A DNA stretch of 64,000 nt from Nonomuraea endophytica. GTDB taxonomy: Bacteria > Actinomycetota > Actinomycetes > Streptosporangiales > Streptosporangiaceae. Under the pieces are notes generated by a model. That model was not told the origin of the DNA, did no database searches, and worked only from the letters and a program-made list of their open reading frames with translations. Positions within the stretch are counted from its first letter, which is position 1; every line of letters starts with the position of its first letter. Both the position numbers and the translations under genes were made by a program. Below are positions 34,843 through 43,786 of this stretch, in pieces. Where the stretch lies: positions 211,210-275,209 of the forward strand of contig NZ_JACHIN010000012.1 in assembly GCF_014203235.1 (NCBI RefSeq), written 5' to 3'.

Positions 34843-36144
34843 GTGGAATTAGACCGTCCGCTGGGACACGCGATCGACGAGGCCGCGCGCCGGGTTCTGC
34901 CGGGAGGCGTCAACTCCGCCACCCGCCAGGTGGGCGCGCCGTACGCCTTCACCGCCGCCGACGGCGCCTATGTGAGCGACGCCGACGGCCACCGCTACCT
35001 GGACTACCACGCCGCCTTCGGCGCCGTTCTGCTCGGTCACAACCATCCGGCCGTACGGCAGGCGGTCCTGACCGCACTCGACGGCGTCGACCTGATGGGC
35101 CTGGGCGTGACGCCGATCGAGGTCGAGCTGGCCGAGCTGGCCTGCGAGCTCATCCCGTCCGCCGAGATGATGATCACCACGATGAGCGGCTCGGAGGCCA
35201 CCGTCCAGGCGGTCCGCCTGGCCCGCGCGGTCACCGGCCGGTCGCTGCTGGTCAAGTTCCAGGGCTGCTATCACGGATGGGGCGACGCCCTGGCCAGGAA
35301 CGTGATCTCCAAGCCCGAATCCGCCTACGGCCGCGACCCGCTCTCCGCCGGGCTGCTCGACTCGGCCGTGGACGCCACGCTCATCGCCGAGTTCAACGAC
35401 CTGGACTCGGTGCGCGCCCTGTTCGAGTCCCATCCCGAGCAGATCGCCGCGGTCTTCCTGGAGCCGATCCCGCACAACGTCGGCGCGCTGGTGCCCACGC
35501 AGGAGTTCGTCGAGGGCCTGCGCGAGCTGACCAGGCAGCAGGGCGCGCTGCTGGTCTTCGACGAGGTGATCACCGGATTCCGCCACGCGCTCGGCGGCTA
35601 CCAGCAGGTCTGCGGGGTGCAGCCGGACCTGACCGCCTTCGGCAAGGCGATGGCCAACGGCTTCCCGACGGCGGGCCTGGCCGGACCGCGCGAGCTGATG
35701 GAGCGCTTCGCCGCCGACGTGCTGCTCGCCGGGACCTTCAACGGCCACCCGGTCGCCGCCCACGCCGCCATCGCCACCATGCGGCACCTGCGCGACAACC
35801 CGGACTTCTACCTCAGGACGCACCGGCTGGGACAGCGCCTGCGCGACGGGCTCGGCGAGATCACCGCCGAACTCGACGTGGACGCGACCGTCAGCGGGTT
35901 CGGCGGCGTGTTCGTGCTCTACTTCGGCACCGGCCCGGTCTCCGGCTACCGCGACCTGATGCGCAACGACCACGCGGCGTACGCGGCCTTCCACCGCAGG
36001 ATGACCGGCAAGGGCTTCCTCATGCTGCCGATGGCGCTCAAGCGCAACCACGTCTCGGGCGCGCACACCGACGCCGACATCGACCTGACCCTGGAGGCGG
36101 CCAGGGACGTGCTCAAGGAGATGCGCGCGGACGGCCTCATCTGA
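34843..36144 (+). CDS. class III aminotransferase, glutamate-1-semialdehyde aminomutase-like
   Basis: A 433-residue PLP enzyme of the HemL-like branch. Motifs: VLPGGVNSATRQV at the N-terminus as in HemL, GHNHPAVRQAV, TMSGSEATVQAVRLARA (phosphate-binding loop), QGCYHGWGD, LVFDEVITGFRHALGGYQQ and AFGKAMANGFPTAG with the PLP lysine near residue 268. Its genomic partners are catabolic genes, not tetrapyrrole genes, so it is probably a specialised aminotransferase or aminomutase and not the haem enzyme. GTG at 34843 has AAGGAG five bases upstream. It is divergent from the 13-gene operon and shares its operators. Confidence 0.92.
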   Translation: MELDRPLGHAIDEAARRVLPGGVNSATRQVGAPYAFTAADGAYVSDADGHRYLDYHAAFGAVLLGHNHPAVRQAVLTALDGVDLMGLGVTPIEVELAELACELIPSAEMMITTMSGSEATVQAVRLARAVTGRSLLVKFQGCYHGWGDALARNVISKPESAYGRDPLSAGLLDSAVDATLIAEFNDLDSVRALFESHPEQIAAVFLEPIPHNVGALVPTQEFVEGLRELTRQQGALLVFDEVITGFRHALGGYQQVCGVQPDLTAFGKAMANGFPTAGLAGPRELMERFAADVLLAGTFNGHPVAAHAAIATMRHLRDNPDFYLRTHRLGQRLRDGLGEITAELDVDATVSGFGGVFVLYFGTGPVSGYRDLMRNDHAAYAAFHRRMTGKGFLMLPMALKRNHVSGAHTDADIDLTLEAARDVLKEMRADGLI

Positions 36145-36156
36145 CCTGGCCTGCGG

Positions 36157-36981
36157 TCAGGAGGTGCGCTGAGGACTTGCGGGCTTGCGGGCGACGCCCA
36201 CGTACCACCACTCGCTGCCCTCGGGGTCCTCCTCCCACGGCTCCTCCGGCCGCCAGTCCGCCACGTGGACCACGCCGGGCTCGACCAGGTCGAAGCCGTC
36301 GAAGAAACGGGAGATCTGCGCGAAGCTCCGGTGCAGCAGGGGCGTGTCCGCCTTGTCGTACACCTTCCGGGCGGCCACACCCACCTCGGGATGGGCGTCG
36401 TCGGTCAGGTGGGAGACGATCAGGAAGCTGCCCGGCGCCATGCGCTCGGAGAAGGCCCGCACCACTTGGTACGGATCGTCCTCGTCGGGGATGCAGTGCA
36501 GCACGCCGAGGAACACCACCCCGACCGGCTGGCTGAAGTCGATGAGCCGCTTCACGTCGGGATGGTCGAGGATCGTGCCCGGCTCGCGGATGTCGGCGTG
36601 CGCGATGGCGGTGTTGCCGTCGACGTCGGCCAGCAGCGCCCGCGCGTGGACGATGACGACCGGGTCGTGGTCCACGTAGACCACGGGCGCGTTGGGGTGG
36701 ATCCGTCGGGCGACCTCGTGCACGTTGTTCTGGTTGGGCAGCCCGGTGCCCAGGTCGATGAACTGGCGGATGCCAAGGTTGGCGACATGGCGTACGGCCC
36801 TGCCCAGAAACCACCGGTTGGCCAGGCAGATCTGGCGGCTGGGACCCAGCGCCATGATCTTCTCGGCCGCGGCGCGGTCGGCGGCGAAGTTGTCCTTGCC
36901 TCCGAGGTAGTAGTCGTACATGCGCGCGGCGTTGGGCACGTTCGGGTTGATCCCGGAGGGCACGCGCGTGGGGTTGCTCAT
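36157..36981 (-). CDS. SAM-dependent methyltransferase, DUF574 (SAV2177) family
   Basis: A 274-residue protein of the actinomycete-specific DUF574 family. It begins PSGINPNVPNAARMYDYYLG then GGKDNFAADR, continues with FLGRAVRHVANLGIRQFIDL and GTGLPNQNNVHEVA (SAM-binding loop), VVYVDHDPVV, GVLHCIPDEDDP and SERMAPGSFLIVSHLTDD. These proteins are abundant in Streptomyces and Streptosporangiaceae, and their substrates are mostly unknown. ATG at 36981 has AAAGGTG before it. It is convergent with the aminotransferase (12-bp gap) and follows the sugar transporter operon by 75 bases. Confidence 0.93.
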   Translation of the reverse strand: MSNPTRVPSGINPNVPNAARMYDYYLGGKDNFAADRAAAEKIMALGPSRQICLANRWFLGRAVRHVANLGIRQFIDLGTGLPNQNNVHEVARRIHPNAPVVYVDHDPVVIVHARALLADVDGNTAIAHADIREPGTILDHPDVKRLIDFSQPVGVVFLGVLHCIPDEDDPYQVVRAFSERMAPGSFLIVSHLTDDAHPEVGVAARKVYDKADTPLLHRSFAQISRFFDGFDLVEPGVVHVADWRPEEPWEEDPEGSEWWYVGVARKPASPQRTS

Positions 36982-37056
36982 CGTCACACCTTTGATCAGC
37001 GCAATCCGATGAACAGATGCTAACGGTATGAACACTCATTATTCGCGATCTTTTGG

Positions 37057-37989
37057 TTACTCCTCGCGATGCCGTAACGCGTAGTCCGTGCCGACGGCGG
37101 CAAGGATGAGCAGTCCCTCGACGATCGGGCGGTATGTCGTATCCCAGCCGAGCAGGTTGAACCCGTTGCCGATCAGCGTCAGGATCAGCACGCCGATCAT
37201 GCCCCGCCAGATCGCGCCCTCGCCGCCCAGGATGCTGGTGCCCCCGATCACCGCGGCGGCGATCGCGCTGAGCTCCAGCAGCGTGCCCATGCTCGCCTGC
37301 GCCGAACCGCCACGGGCCGCGAGCACCAGGCCCGCCAGCGCCGCGCAGACCCCGCTGATCGTGAAAACGACGATCCGCACCGGCCCCACCCGGATGCCGG
37401 AGAGCCTCGCCGCCTCCGGGTTGCCGCCGACGGCGTACACGCGCCGGCCGAGCGTGGTCCGCCACAGCACGAGCGAGGTCACCGCCGAGACGGCGAGCAG
37501 CAGCAGCGACGGTACGGTCACCCCGCCCAGAGCCGTCGGCCAGCTCAGCGACTGGAACTCCGTCAGCCGCGCCGGATCCGGATACACGATCGCCCCGGCC
37601 GTGATGACCAGCGCGAGCCCACGGTAGACGATGCTCAGCGCCAGCGTCACGATGAACGAGTGCACGCGCAGCAGCACGACGGCGGCGCCGTTCAGCGCCC
37701 CGAGCAGCGCGCCCGTGAGCACCGCGGCGCCGAACCCCAGCGCCACCCCGCCGCCGCGGGCGGCCAGCACGCCCACGACGGCGCTGACGGCCAGCACCGC
37801 GCTCGCCGACAGGTCGAACACGCCGCAGATCATGCACAGGGTGATCCCGCAGGTCAGCAGCCCCACGATGACGGCCTGGTCGAGCAGGTTCACCAGGTTG
37901 CCCTGGGTCAGGAACGTCTGCGTGGCCAGCGACAGCGCCACCACCAGCACGAACAGCGCCAGCAGGATCCCGGAGTCGCGCACTCTCAT
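37057..37989 (-). CDS. ribose-type sugar ABC transporter permease
   Basis: A 310-residue permease of the RbsC/AraH family (BPD_transp_2) with 8-10 membrane segments. NLVNLLDQAVIVGLLTCGIT and MICGVFDLSASAVLAVSAVV match the conserved family segment (GIDLSVG in RbsC). LWRTTLGRRVYAVGGNPEAA and RLSGIRVGPVRI form the cytoplasmic coupling loop, and AVIGGTSILGGEGAIWRGMI is diagnostic. ATG overlaps the ATPase stop by four bases; it is the last gene of the transporter operon. Confidence 0.94.
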   Translation of the reverse strand: MRVRDSGILLALFVLVVALSLATQTFLTQGNLVNLLDQAVIVGLLTCGITLCMICGVFDLSASAVLAVSAVVGVLAARGGGVALGFGAAVLTGALLGALNGAAVVLLRVHSFIVTLALSIVYRGLALVITAGAIVYPDPARLTEFQSLSWPTALGGVTVPSLLLLAVSAVTSLVLWRTTLGRRVYAVGGNPEAARLSGIRVGPVRIVVFTISGVCAALAGLVLAARGGSAQASMGTLLELSAIAAAVIGGTSILGGEGAIWRGMIGVLILTLIGNGFNLLGWDTTYRPIVEGLLILAAVGTDYALRHREE

Positions 37990-39464
37990 CGCGGCCGCCC
38001 GGCGAAGGCGAGTTCCATGACGTCCTCGCGCTCCGCGCCGCGCGCGAACTCGCCGGCCACCCGGCCGCCGCGCATCACCAGCACGCGGTGCGAGAGCCCG
38101 AGCACCTCCTCGATCTCCGACGACACCATGAGCACGGCCACACCGCGCGCCGCGAGCTCGACCAGCAGCCGGTGGATCTCCACCTTCACCACGACGTCCA
38201 CGCCCCTGGTCGGCTCGTCCACCAGCAGCACCTTCGGTTCGCGCATGAGCCACTTGCCGAACATGGCCTTCTGCTGGTTGCCGCCCGACAGACCGGCGGT
38301 CCTGCCCCTGGGGTCGGCCGCCCTGACGTCGAGGCGGTCGAGCCACCGGCCGACCTCGCGGGCCTCGGCGGCCCGCCGGACGAACCCGGCGTGCTGGCGG
38401 GTGGACAGACCGGCCAGCGCCAGGTTCTCGCGCAGCGATCGGACCAGGACCAGGCCCTGCTCCTTGCGGGACTCGGGCACCAACGCCATGCCCTCGGCCA
38501 TCGCGTGGCGGGGGGAGGCGGGCCGTACCGGATGGCCGTCGACCGTGACGTGGCCGGACGTGCGGCGATCGGCGCCGAACAGCAGCCGCAGGACCGCCGA
38601 CCTGCCGCTGCCGGTCAGCCCGGCGAGCCCGACGATCTCGCCGGCGCGGACATCGAGCCGCTCCACCTGGGGCAGCCCGGCGGCCGACAGCACCACCGGG
38701 GCGTCGGCGGCGACCGGAGCCGGTTCGGGGTAGAGGACCTCGATCGGGCGCCCGACCATGTGCTGGACCAGCGAGCGCGGGGTCTGCTCCGCGGCCGGCG
38801 CCGTGAGCACGTGTCGGCCGTCGCGCAGCACCGTGACCACGTCGCAGGCCGACAGCACCTCCTCCAGCCGGTGCGAGACCAGCACGATCGCCATCCCGTC
38901 CGCCGCGAGCGTGCCCAGCAGGTCCAGCAGCCGCTCGGCCTCGGTGCGCGGCAGCAGCGCGGTCGGCTCGTCCAGGGCCAGCACCCGCGCGCCGCTCGCC
39001 AGCGCGCGCAGGATCTCCACCCGCTGCTGGTCGGCGACGGGCAGCTCCCGCACGGGCCGGTCCGCGTCGAGCGCGAATCCGGTACGGCCGAGCAGCCCGT
39101 CGAACAGCAGCCGGTCGGCCCTCGGCCGCCACCATCCCGCCCGGTGGGTCCAGCGGCCGAGCATGACGTTCTCCAGCACCGTGAGCCGGGGGACGAGCGC
39201 CACCTCCTGCGTCACCAGCGCGATCCCGTGCGCCCGCGCGGCCCGCGGGCTGTCGAGCCGCATCGCCCGGCCGTCCGCGACGATCCGCCCCGCGCCGGGC
39301 GTGGTTACCCCGCACAGCACCTTGACCAGCGTGCTCTTGCCGGCGCCGTTCTCGCCGACCAGGCCGTGCGTCCGTCCCGGCTCGACGCGCAGGTCGACGC
39401 CGTGCAGCACGGTCGTGCCCGCGTAGCTCTTGGTGATGCCCTCCAGGAGGAGCGGGCCGGTCAT
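37986..39464 (-). CDS. ribose-type sugar ABC transporter double ATPase
   Basis: A 492-residue ATPase with two fused nucleotide-binding domains, as in RbsA. The first has Walker A GLVGENGAGKSTLVKV, signature-like LPVADQQRVEILRAL and Walker B VLALDEPTALLP. The second has a degenerate P-loop GLAGLTGSGRSAVLRL, signature LSGGNQQKAMFGKWL and Walker B VLLVDEPTRGVDV. The asymmetry is normal for this class. No kinase or isomerase is linked, so the sugar cannot be named. Confidence 0.95.
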   Translation of the reverse strand: MTGPLLLEGITKSYAGTTVLHGVDLRVEPGRTHGLVGENGAGKSTLVKVLCGVTTPGAGRIVADGRAMRLDSPRAARAHGIALVTQEVALVPRLTVLENVMLGRWTHRAGWWRPRADRLLFDGLLGRTGFALDADRPVRELPVADQQRVEILRALASGARVLALDEPTALLPRTEAERLLDLLGTLAADGMAIVLVSHRLEEVLSACDVVTVLRDGRHVLTAPAAEQTPRSLVQHMVGRPIEVLYPEPAPVAADAPVVLSAAGLPQVERLDVRAGEIVGLAGLTGSGRSAVLRLLFGADRRTSGHVTVDGHPVRPASPRHAMAEGMALVPESRKEQGLVLVRSLRENLALAGLSTRQHAGFVRRAAEAREVGRWLDRLDVRAADPRGRTAGLSGGNQQKAMFGKWLMREPKVLLVDEPTRGVDVVVKVEIHRLLVELAARGVAVLMVSSEIEEVLGLSHRVLVMRGGRVAGEFARGAEREDVMELAFAGRPR

Positions 39465-40465
39465 TCGTCGTACTCGCCGGTGACGCCCGCCAGCACCTCC
39501 TTGGTGCCCAGGTGCTTGCCCGGCGTGACGTCGGTCATCAGGTTGCCCGGCCGCACCTGCCTGCCCTGCGCCTTGTCCAGGCCCAGCTCGGCGGCTCTGG
39601 CGCCCAGGGTGCGGACGGGCAGGTAGTAGGCGGCGAACCAGCGTCCCTCCTGGACCGCGGTGACCGTCTGGCGGGAGCCGCCGTTGGCGACGTACAGGAT
39701 GGGCTTGCCCTTCGCGACCGCCTCGGCGCCGGCGATCGCCTGGGAGGAGCCGATGACGACGTCGACGCCGGGCGCGCGCTGGAGCACGTCCTGCATGGCC
39801 TTGCGCCCGCTGTCCTGGGTGTAGCCGCCCTCGACCTGGGCGACGATCTTCATGCCCGCCTTCTTCAACGCCCCGACGGCGGCATCGGTGCGCGCGTTGT
39901 CGAGCGGGAGCGCCTTCAGGCCCTCCAGGTAGGCGATCTCGCACGGGTCCAGCTTCTTGCTCGCGCAGGCGCGCACGGCCAGTTCGGCCAGGGCCGCGCC
40001 GTTCGCCGTGGGCACGTCGATCAGCGTGATCGTGCCCTCGACCTGCGGCTCGGCGGTGTCGTAGCGGGTGCCGAGCGGGGTGAACTGCACGACGACCGCG
40101 ATCCCCGCCTGTACGGCGGAGCGGACCGCCGGAACCACCGCGGCCCCGTCGTTGGCCTGGATGACGAACACGTCGAAGCGCTTGGAGGTGACCGCGTCCT
40201 GGATCTGGCGGACCTGCGCCTGCGCGTCGAAGTTGGGGTCGAAGAACTCGGCCGTCGCGCCGCGGGACTTCGCGTGCTCCTCGACGCCGGCGTACGTGGC
40301 GGCGGTGAACGAGTTCGCCTTCGCGAAGCCGAAGAACGCGATGCGGTTCTGGGCCTTGGGACTCGGCTGCGCCGTCGGGCCGCCCTCGGTGTTGGGGTTG
40401 ACGCACGCCGCCGCCAACGCCACAACCGCGGCGAGCAGGGGTAATCCGGTCCAGCGTGCGACCAT
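39461..40465 (-). CDS. periplasmic-type sugar-binding lipoprotein (SBP family, type I fold)
   Basis: A 334-residue lipoprotein. The signal peptide ends in ALAAACVNPN with the lipid cysteine at about residue 21. The mature part shows the ribose-binding fold: IAFFGFAKANSFTAATYAGV, DPNFDAQAQVRQIQDAVTSK, FVIQANDGAAVVPAV, KIVAQVEGGYTQDSGRKAMQ and VVIGSSQAIAGAEAV. ATG at 40465 is chosen because AAGGAG lies about seven bases before it. It is the first gene of the operon; a -10 (TATGAT) sits 50 bases upstream. Confidence 0.92.
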   Translation of the reverse strand: MVARWTGLPLLAAVVALAAACVNPNTEGGPTAQPSPKAQNRIAFFGFAKANSFTAATYAGVEEHAKSRGATAEFFDPNFDAQAQVRQIQDAVTSKRFDVFVIQANDGAAVVPAVRSAVQAGIAVVVQFTPLGTRYDTAEPQVEGTITLIDVPTANGAALAELAVRACASKKLDPCEIAYLEGLKALPLDNARTDAAVGALKKAGMKIVAQVEGGYTQDSGRKAMQDVLQRAPGVDVVIGSSQAIAGAEAVAKGKPILYVANGGSRQTVTAVQEGRWFAAYYLPVRTLGARAAELGLDKAQGRQVRPGNLMTDVTPGKHLGTKEVLAGVTGEYDE

Positions 40466-40514
40466 CTTCGGTCTCCTTCGCATGTCAGCGAACGTGCACG
40501 TCCCAGAGAGCTTG

Positions 40515-40543
40515 ATCATAGGGAACGGCGGGCGCTTTCGCCC
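40515..40543 (-). promoter_or_regulatory. candidate sugar-transporter promoter with upstream hairpin
   Basis: Minus-strand TATGAT at 40515-40520 is a strong -10. No good -35 is seen at 17 bases; instead an inverted repeat (GGGCG at 40530-40534, CTTT loop, CGCCC at 40539-40543) occupies that region and could be an operator or activator site. Confidence 0.4.
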
Positions 40544-40671
40544 ACCGATAACCGATCGAAAGCGGTCACGGTTACGGTCCTCGCGGGCAGTAGAGAGACC
40601 GTGATCAGGGGTGGCCGCGTGATGACCTATTCCGGGTTGACCTCCGCGGCGAGCCGGACCGGGCGGCGCCG

Positions 40672-43590
40672 ATGGCGCTGAGCGGAGAGCCGGGCACGAG
40701 GTTCGGGATTCTCGGGCCGCTGGAGGTCGCGGTCGGCGACCGGCCCGTCCACGTGGGAGGCCCGCGGCCGCAGGCGGTCCTGGCGACCCTCCTGTTGCAC
40801 AGCGGGCAGACGGTCAGCACCGGCCGCCTGGTCGACCTGGTGTGGGAGGACGCGCCGCCCTCCTCCGTACGCGGGCAGGTGGCCGCGGCCATCTCCGCCC
40901 TGCGTGGCGCGCTGCGCAAGGCCGGAGGAGACCCGGCGCTGATCGAGACCGTCGCGGGCGGCTACCGGGTTCCCCGGACGCTGGCCCTGGACGCGCTGAC
41001 GGTCGAGCAGGGCCTCGCCGCGGCCCGGCAGGAGGCGGCGGGCGGCCGTACCGGCCAGGCGGCGGCCACGTTCCGCGCGATGCTCAAGCTGTGGCGCGGC
41101 CCCGTGCTCGGCGGCATCACCAGCTCCGCCCTGCTCAACGCGGCCAGCAGGTGGGAGGAACTGCGCCTGACCGCGCTGGAGGAGTGCGTCGAGCTGGAGC
41201 TGGACCTGGGCCACCACCGGGAGCTGACCGCCGAGCTCAGGACCTTCGTCGGCGAGCACCCGCTGCGGGAGCGGGCCCGCGCCCAGCTCATGCTCTCCCT
41301 GTCGCGCTCCGGACGGCAGGCCGACGCGCTGGCCGTCTACGACGAGGGACGCAGGCTGATGGTCGACGAGCTCGGCCTGGAGCCGGGGCCGCGGCTGCGC
41401 GAGGTGCACAACATGATCCTCCTGGAGGATCCGGTCACCCGAGAGCCGGAGCGCGAGGTCGCCGACGTACGGCCGGCGCAGCTTCCGCCCGCCGCCTTCG
41501 CCTTCACCGGCAGGCAGGCGGAGCTGGAAGAGCTGGACAGCCTGCTCGAAACCGGCGACGAAACCGGCGGCGAAACCGGTGATGCCGTCCGTGTCAGCGT
41601 GGTGAGCGGCGTGGGCGGCATCGGCAAGACCGCCCTCGCCATGGCCTGGGCACACCGCAGGGCCGAGCGCTTCCCCGACGGGCAGCTCTTCGCGGACCTG
41701 AGCGGATTCACCCGCGGCAGCCCCCCGGCCGCACCGGAGAGCGTGCTGGACGGCTTCCTGCGGGCGCTCGGGGTGCCGGGCCGCCGGATCCCGCAGAGCC
41801 TCGCCGAGCGCACCGCCCTCTACCGCAGCATGCTCGTCGGCCGGCGACTGCTGGTCGTGCTGGACAACGCGCACTCCGCCGACCAGGTACGCCCGCTTCT
41901 GCCCGGCTCCGGCACCTGCCGCGTCATCGTCACCTCCCGCAAACGGCTCAGCGGCCTCGTCGTACAGGAGGGCGCCCGGCCGCTGGCGCTGGAGGTGCTG
42001 CAGCCCGCCGACGCGCGCCTGCTGCTGCGCCGCATCGCCGGTCGGCGGCGGGTCGAGGACGACGGCGACGAGCTGTCCACGCTCGCCGAGCTGTGCGACC
42101 GCCTGCCGCTCGCGCTGCGCATCGCGGCGGCCAAGCTGGCCGTCGGCAGCGCATGGTCCCTGGGCGAACTGACCGGGAGCCTGCGCGCCGAGCGCCACCG
42201 GCTGAACGAACTGCGCCAGGACGAGGAGCAACTCCGCAACACCTTCGAGCTGAGCTACCTCGACCTGCCGCAGCCCGCCCGGCGGGCCTTCCGGCGAATC
42301 GGCCTGCTCCAGGGAGTGCGGGACCTGGCCCCCTGGACCCTCGCCGCGCTCCTGCACACGTCGCTGCGCGGCGCGGAGGAGCTGTGCGAGGAACTGGCCA
42401 ACGCGCAGATGCTCCAGCCCGCCCGGCGCGACGCCAGCGGGCAGCGCCGCTACACGATGCACGACCTGGTCCGCCTGTTCGCGATCGAGCGGGCCGAGGC
42501 GGAGGAGAGCCAGGAACAGCGCGCGGAGGCACTCACCCGCGCGATCGGCGGCATGCTCGCGCTGGCCGAGCGCGCGCGCGGGCACGACCACCCCCGCCAC
42601 GACCTCATGCTTCTCCGGGGTACGGCGCCGCGCCACCCGGCCGAACCGCCACCCCAGCTGGACGCCGACCCGATGACCTGGCTCGACGCCGAACGCCACA
42701 CGCTGATGGCCTTCGTCACCCAGGCGGCCCGCCTCGGCTGGGCCGGCCTGGCGTGGGAGCTGGCCGCCACTCCGGTCTACCTCTACGAGATGTCCTGCTA
42801 CTTCGACGACTGGCGCACGGTCGCGGACGCGGCGCTGTCGGCCTGCCGGGAGTCCGGCGACCGGCGCGGCGAGGCCGCCATGCTGCTGTCGCTCGGCGAG
42901 ATCCTCCACCAGCGCCGGCAACTGCCCGAGTCGCAGGCCACGCTCGCGACGGCCATGCGGATCTTCGAGGAGGTCGGCGACGAGTACGGCGCGGCCCTGG
43001 CCCGCCGCTATCGCGGCGTCGCCTTCCTCTACCAGGGCGCGGAAGACGCGGCCCTGAAGGAGTTCCGGGCGGCCTTCGCCGTCTTCGAGCGGGTGGGCGA
43101 CTCGACGGCGGAGGCGGTGACGCTCGGCAACATCGCGCTCCTGCACACGACCGCCGGCTGCCTGGAACTGGCCGAGGAGCCACTGGTCCGGGCCTTGGCC
43201 CTTCCCCTCGGCAAGCGGACGCAGGCACTGCTGACCAAGCGCCTGGCCGACACCTATCACGCGCTGGGCAGGAACCTCGAAGCCGTCGAGGCCGGCCGGC
43301 TCGCACTCCGGCTCACCAGGGAGCAGCGCGACCAGATCGGCGAGGTCTGGGTGCTGCTGAGCCTGGGGGAGGCGCTCTCGGACCTGGACGGGCGACTCGG
43401 CAGGGAGACGCTCGTGTCGTCCCTGGCCGGGGCCGACCGGCTCGGGGACCTCCTGCTCTCCGGCCGCGCTCACCTCGCGCTCGCCCGCCTGGGCGGCGAG
43501 GACGCGGACGACCATCTCGACCTCGCCATCACCGCCTTCCGAAGCCTGGGCGCCCAGCACTGGCTGGAGAAGGCACTCCACCTCAAGTAA
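40672..43590 (+). CDS. AfsR-like SARP regulator with NB-ARC and TPR domains
   Basis: A 972-residue transcriptional regulator. The N-terminal OmpR-type winged helix (FGILGPLEVAVGDRPVHVGG to about 95) and bacterial transcriptional activation domain (about 100-245) form the SARP unit that binds direct repeats at antibiotic or secretion promoters. An acidic linker with a threefold 12-bp repeat (about 293-304) leads to an NB-ARC ATPase with P-loop GVGGIGKTALAMAWA (about 312-326), VVLDNAHSADQVRPLLPGS and VTSRKRLSGL. The C-terminal third (about 690-972) is built of TPR-like helical repeats. No strong ribosome-binding site precedes the ATG, so leaderless translation is possible. Twenty bases downstream begins a gene for a 48-residue secreted peptide. 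Confidence 0.93.
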   Translation: MALSGEPGTRFGILGPLEVAVGDRPVHVGGPRPQAVLATLLLHSGQTVSTGRLVDLVWEDAPPSSVRGQVAAAISALRGALRKAGGDPALIETVAGGYRVPRTLALDALTVEQGLAAARQEAAGGRTGQAAATFRAMLKLWRGPVLGGITSSALLNAASRWEELRLTALEECVELELDLGHHRELTAELRTFVGEHPLRERARAQLMLSLSRSGRQADALAVYDEGRRLMVDELGLEPGPRLREVHNMILLEDPVTREPEREVADVRPAQLPPAAFAFTGRQAELEELDSLLETGDETGGETGDAVRVSVVSGVGGIGKTALAMAWAHRRAERFPDGQLFADLSGFTRGSPPAAPESVLDGFLRALGVPGRRIPQSLAERTALYRSMLVGRRLLVVLDNAHSADQVRPLLPGSGTCRVIVTSRKRLSGLVVQEGARPLALEVLQPADARLLLRRIAGRRRVEDDGDELSTLAELCDRLPLALRIAAAKLAVGSAWSLGELTGSLRAERHRLNELRQDEEQLRNTFELSYLDLPQPARRAFRRIGLLQGVRDLAPWTLAALLHTSLRGAEELCEELANAQMLQPARRDASGQRRYTMHDLVRLFAIERAEAEESQEQRAEALTRAIGGMLALAERARGHDHPRHDLMLLRGTAPRHPAEPPPQLDADPMTWLDAERHTLMAFVTQAARLGWAGLAWELAATPVYLYEMSCYFDDWRTVADAALSACRESGDRRGEAAMLLSLGEILHQRRQLPESQATLATAMRIFEEVGDEYGAALARRYRGVAFLYQGAEDAALKEFRAAFAVFERVGDSTAEAVTLGNIALLHTTAGCLELAEEPLVRALALPLGKRTQALLTKRLADTYHALGRNLEAVEAGRLALRLTREQRDQIGEVWVLLSLGEALSDLDGRLGRETLVSSLAGADRLGDLLLSGRAHLALARLGGEDADDHLDLAITAFRSLGAQHWLEKALHLK

Positions 43591-43610
43591 CCAGTCCTGG
43601 AGGACATCAG

Positions 43611-43757
43611 ATGAAGCGCCGTCTTTCCGCACTTTTGCTCAGCGTCGCCGTAGTGCTCGGAGGTAGTGCCGCGGCGACCCACCTCGAACCGCCGCAGTCG
43701 CCTCCCGCGCAGACCGTCGTCGCCGGGGGCTGCCCTGGCGACCACGAGTGGTGTTAG
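43611..43757 (+). CDS. 48-residue secreted peptide downstream of the SARP gene
   Basis: This gene is too short for usual gene callers. The ATG at 43611 has TGGAGGACATCAG before it (GGAGG, seven-base spacing) and starts 20 bases after the SARP stop, so the two are probably cotranscribed. The product starts MKRRLSALLLSVAVVLGGSA and has a Sec-type signal peptide (about 1-22, AAA before the cleavage), a Pro/Gln-rich middle (LEPPQSPPAQTVVAG) and the C-terminus GGCPGDHEWC, with cysteines at 41 and 48 that could form a loop. A mature peptide of about 25 residues is predicted. Small secreted peptides beside TPR regulators recall RRNPP quorum-sensing pairs. No homologue is known to me. Confidence 0.7.
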   Translation: MKRRLSALLLSVAVVLGGSAAATHLEPPQSPPAQTVVAGGCPGDHEWC

Positions 43758-43761
43758 GCGC

Positions 43762-43786
43762 CGGCCCGGTCCTCGGGGCCGGGCCG
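43762..43786. terminator. GC-rich hairpin between convergent genes
   Basis: An 8-bp stem (CGGCCCGG at 43762-43769 with CCGGGCCG at 43779-43786, 9-base loop) lies five bases past the peptide gene stop. There is no T-run, so termination would be weak or factor-assisted. Confidence 0.4.

Noticed and set aside
34843..36144. Housekeeping hemL (glutamate-1-semialdehyde aminomutase)
   Set aside because: No tetrapyrrole genes nearby, operator-controlled and divergent from a catabolic operon; called HemL-like only.
40627..43632. 1001-codon open frame antisense to the SARP gene
   Set aside because: It is a high-GC mirror frame: rich in Gln, Arg, Gly and Val with no domain, while the plus strand carries a full SARP-NB-ARC-TPR protein.
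43611..43757. The 48-residue peptide as a lanthipeptide precursor for the neighbouring LanKC-like gene
   Set aside because: It has a Sec signal peptide instead of a class III leader, no Ser/Thr in the C-terminal 13 residues, and the synthetase lacks catalytic residues and cyclase.
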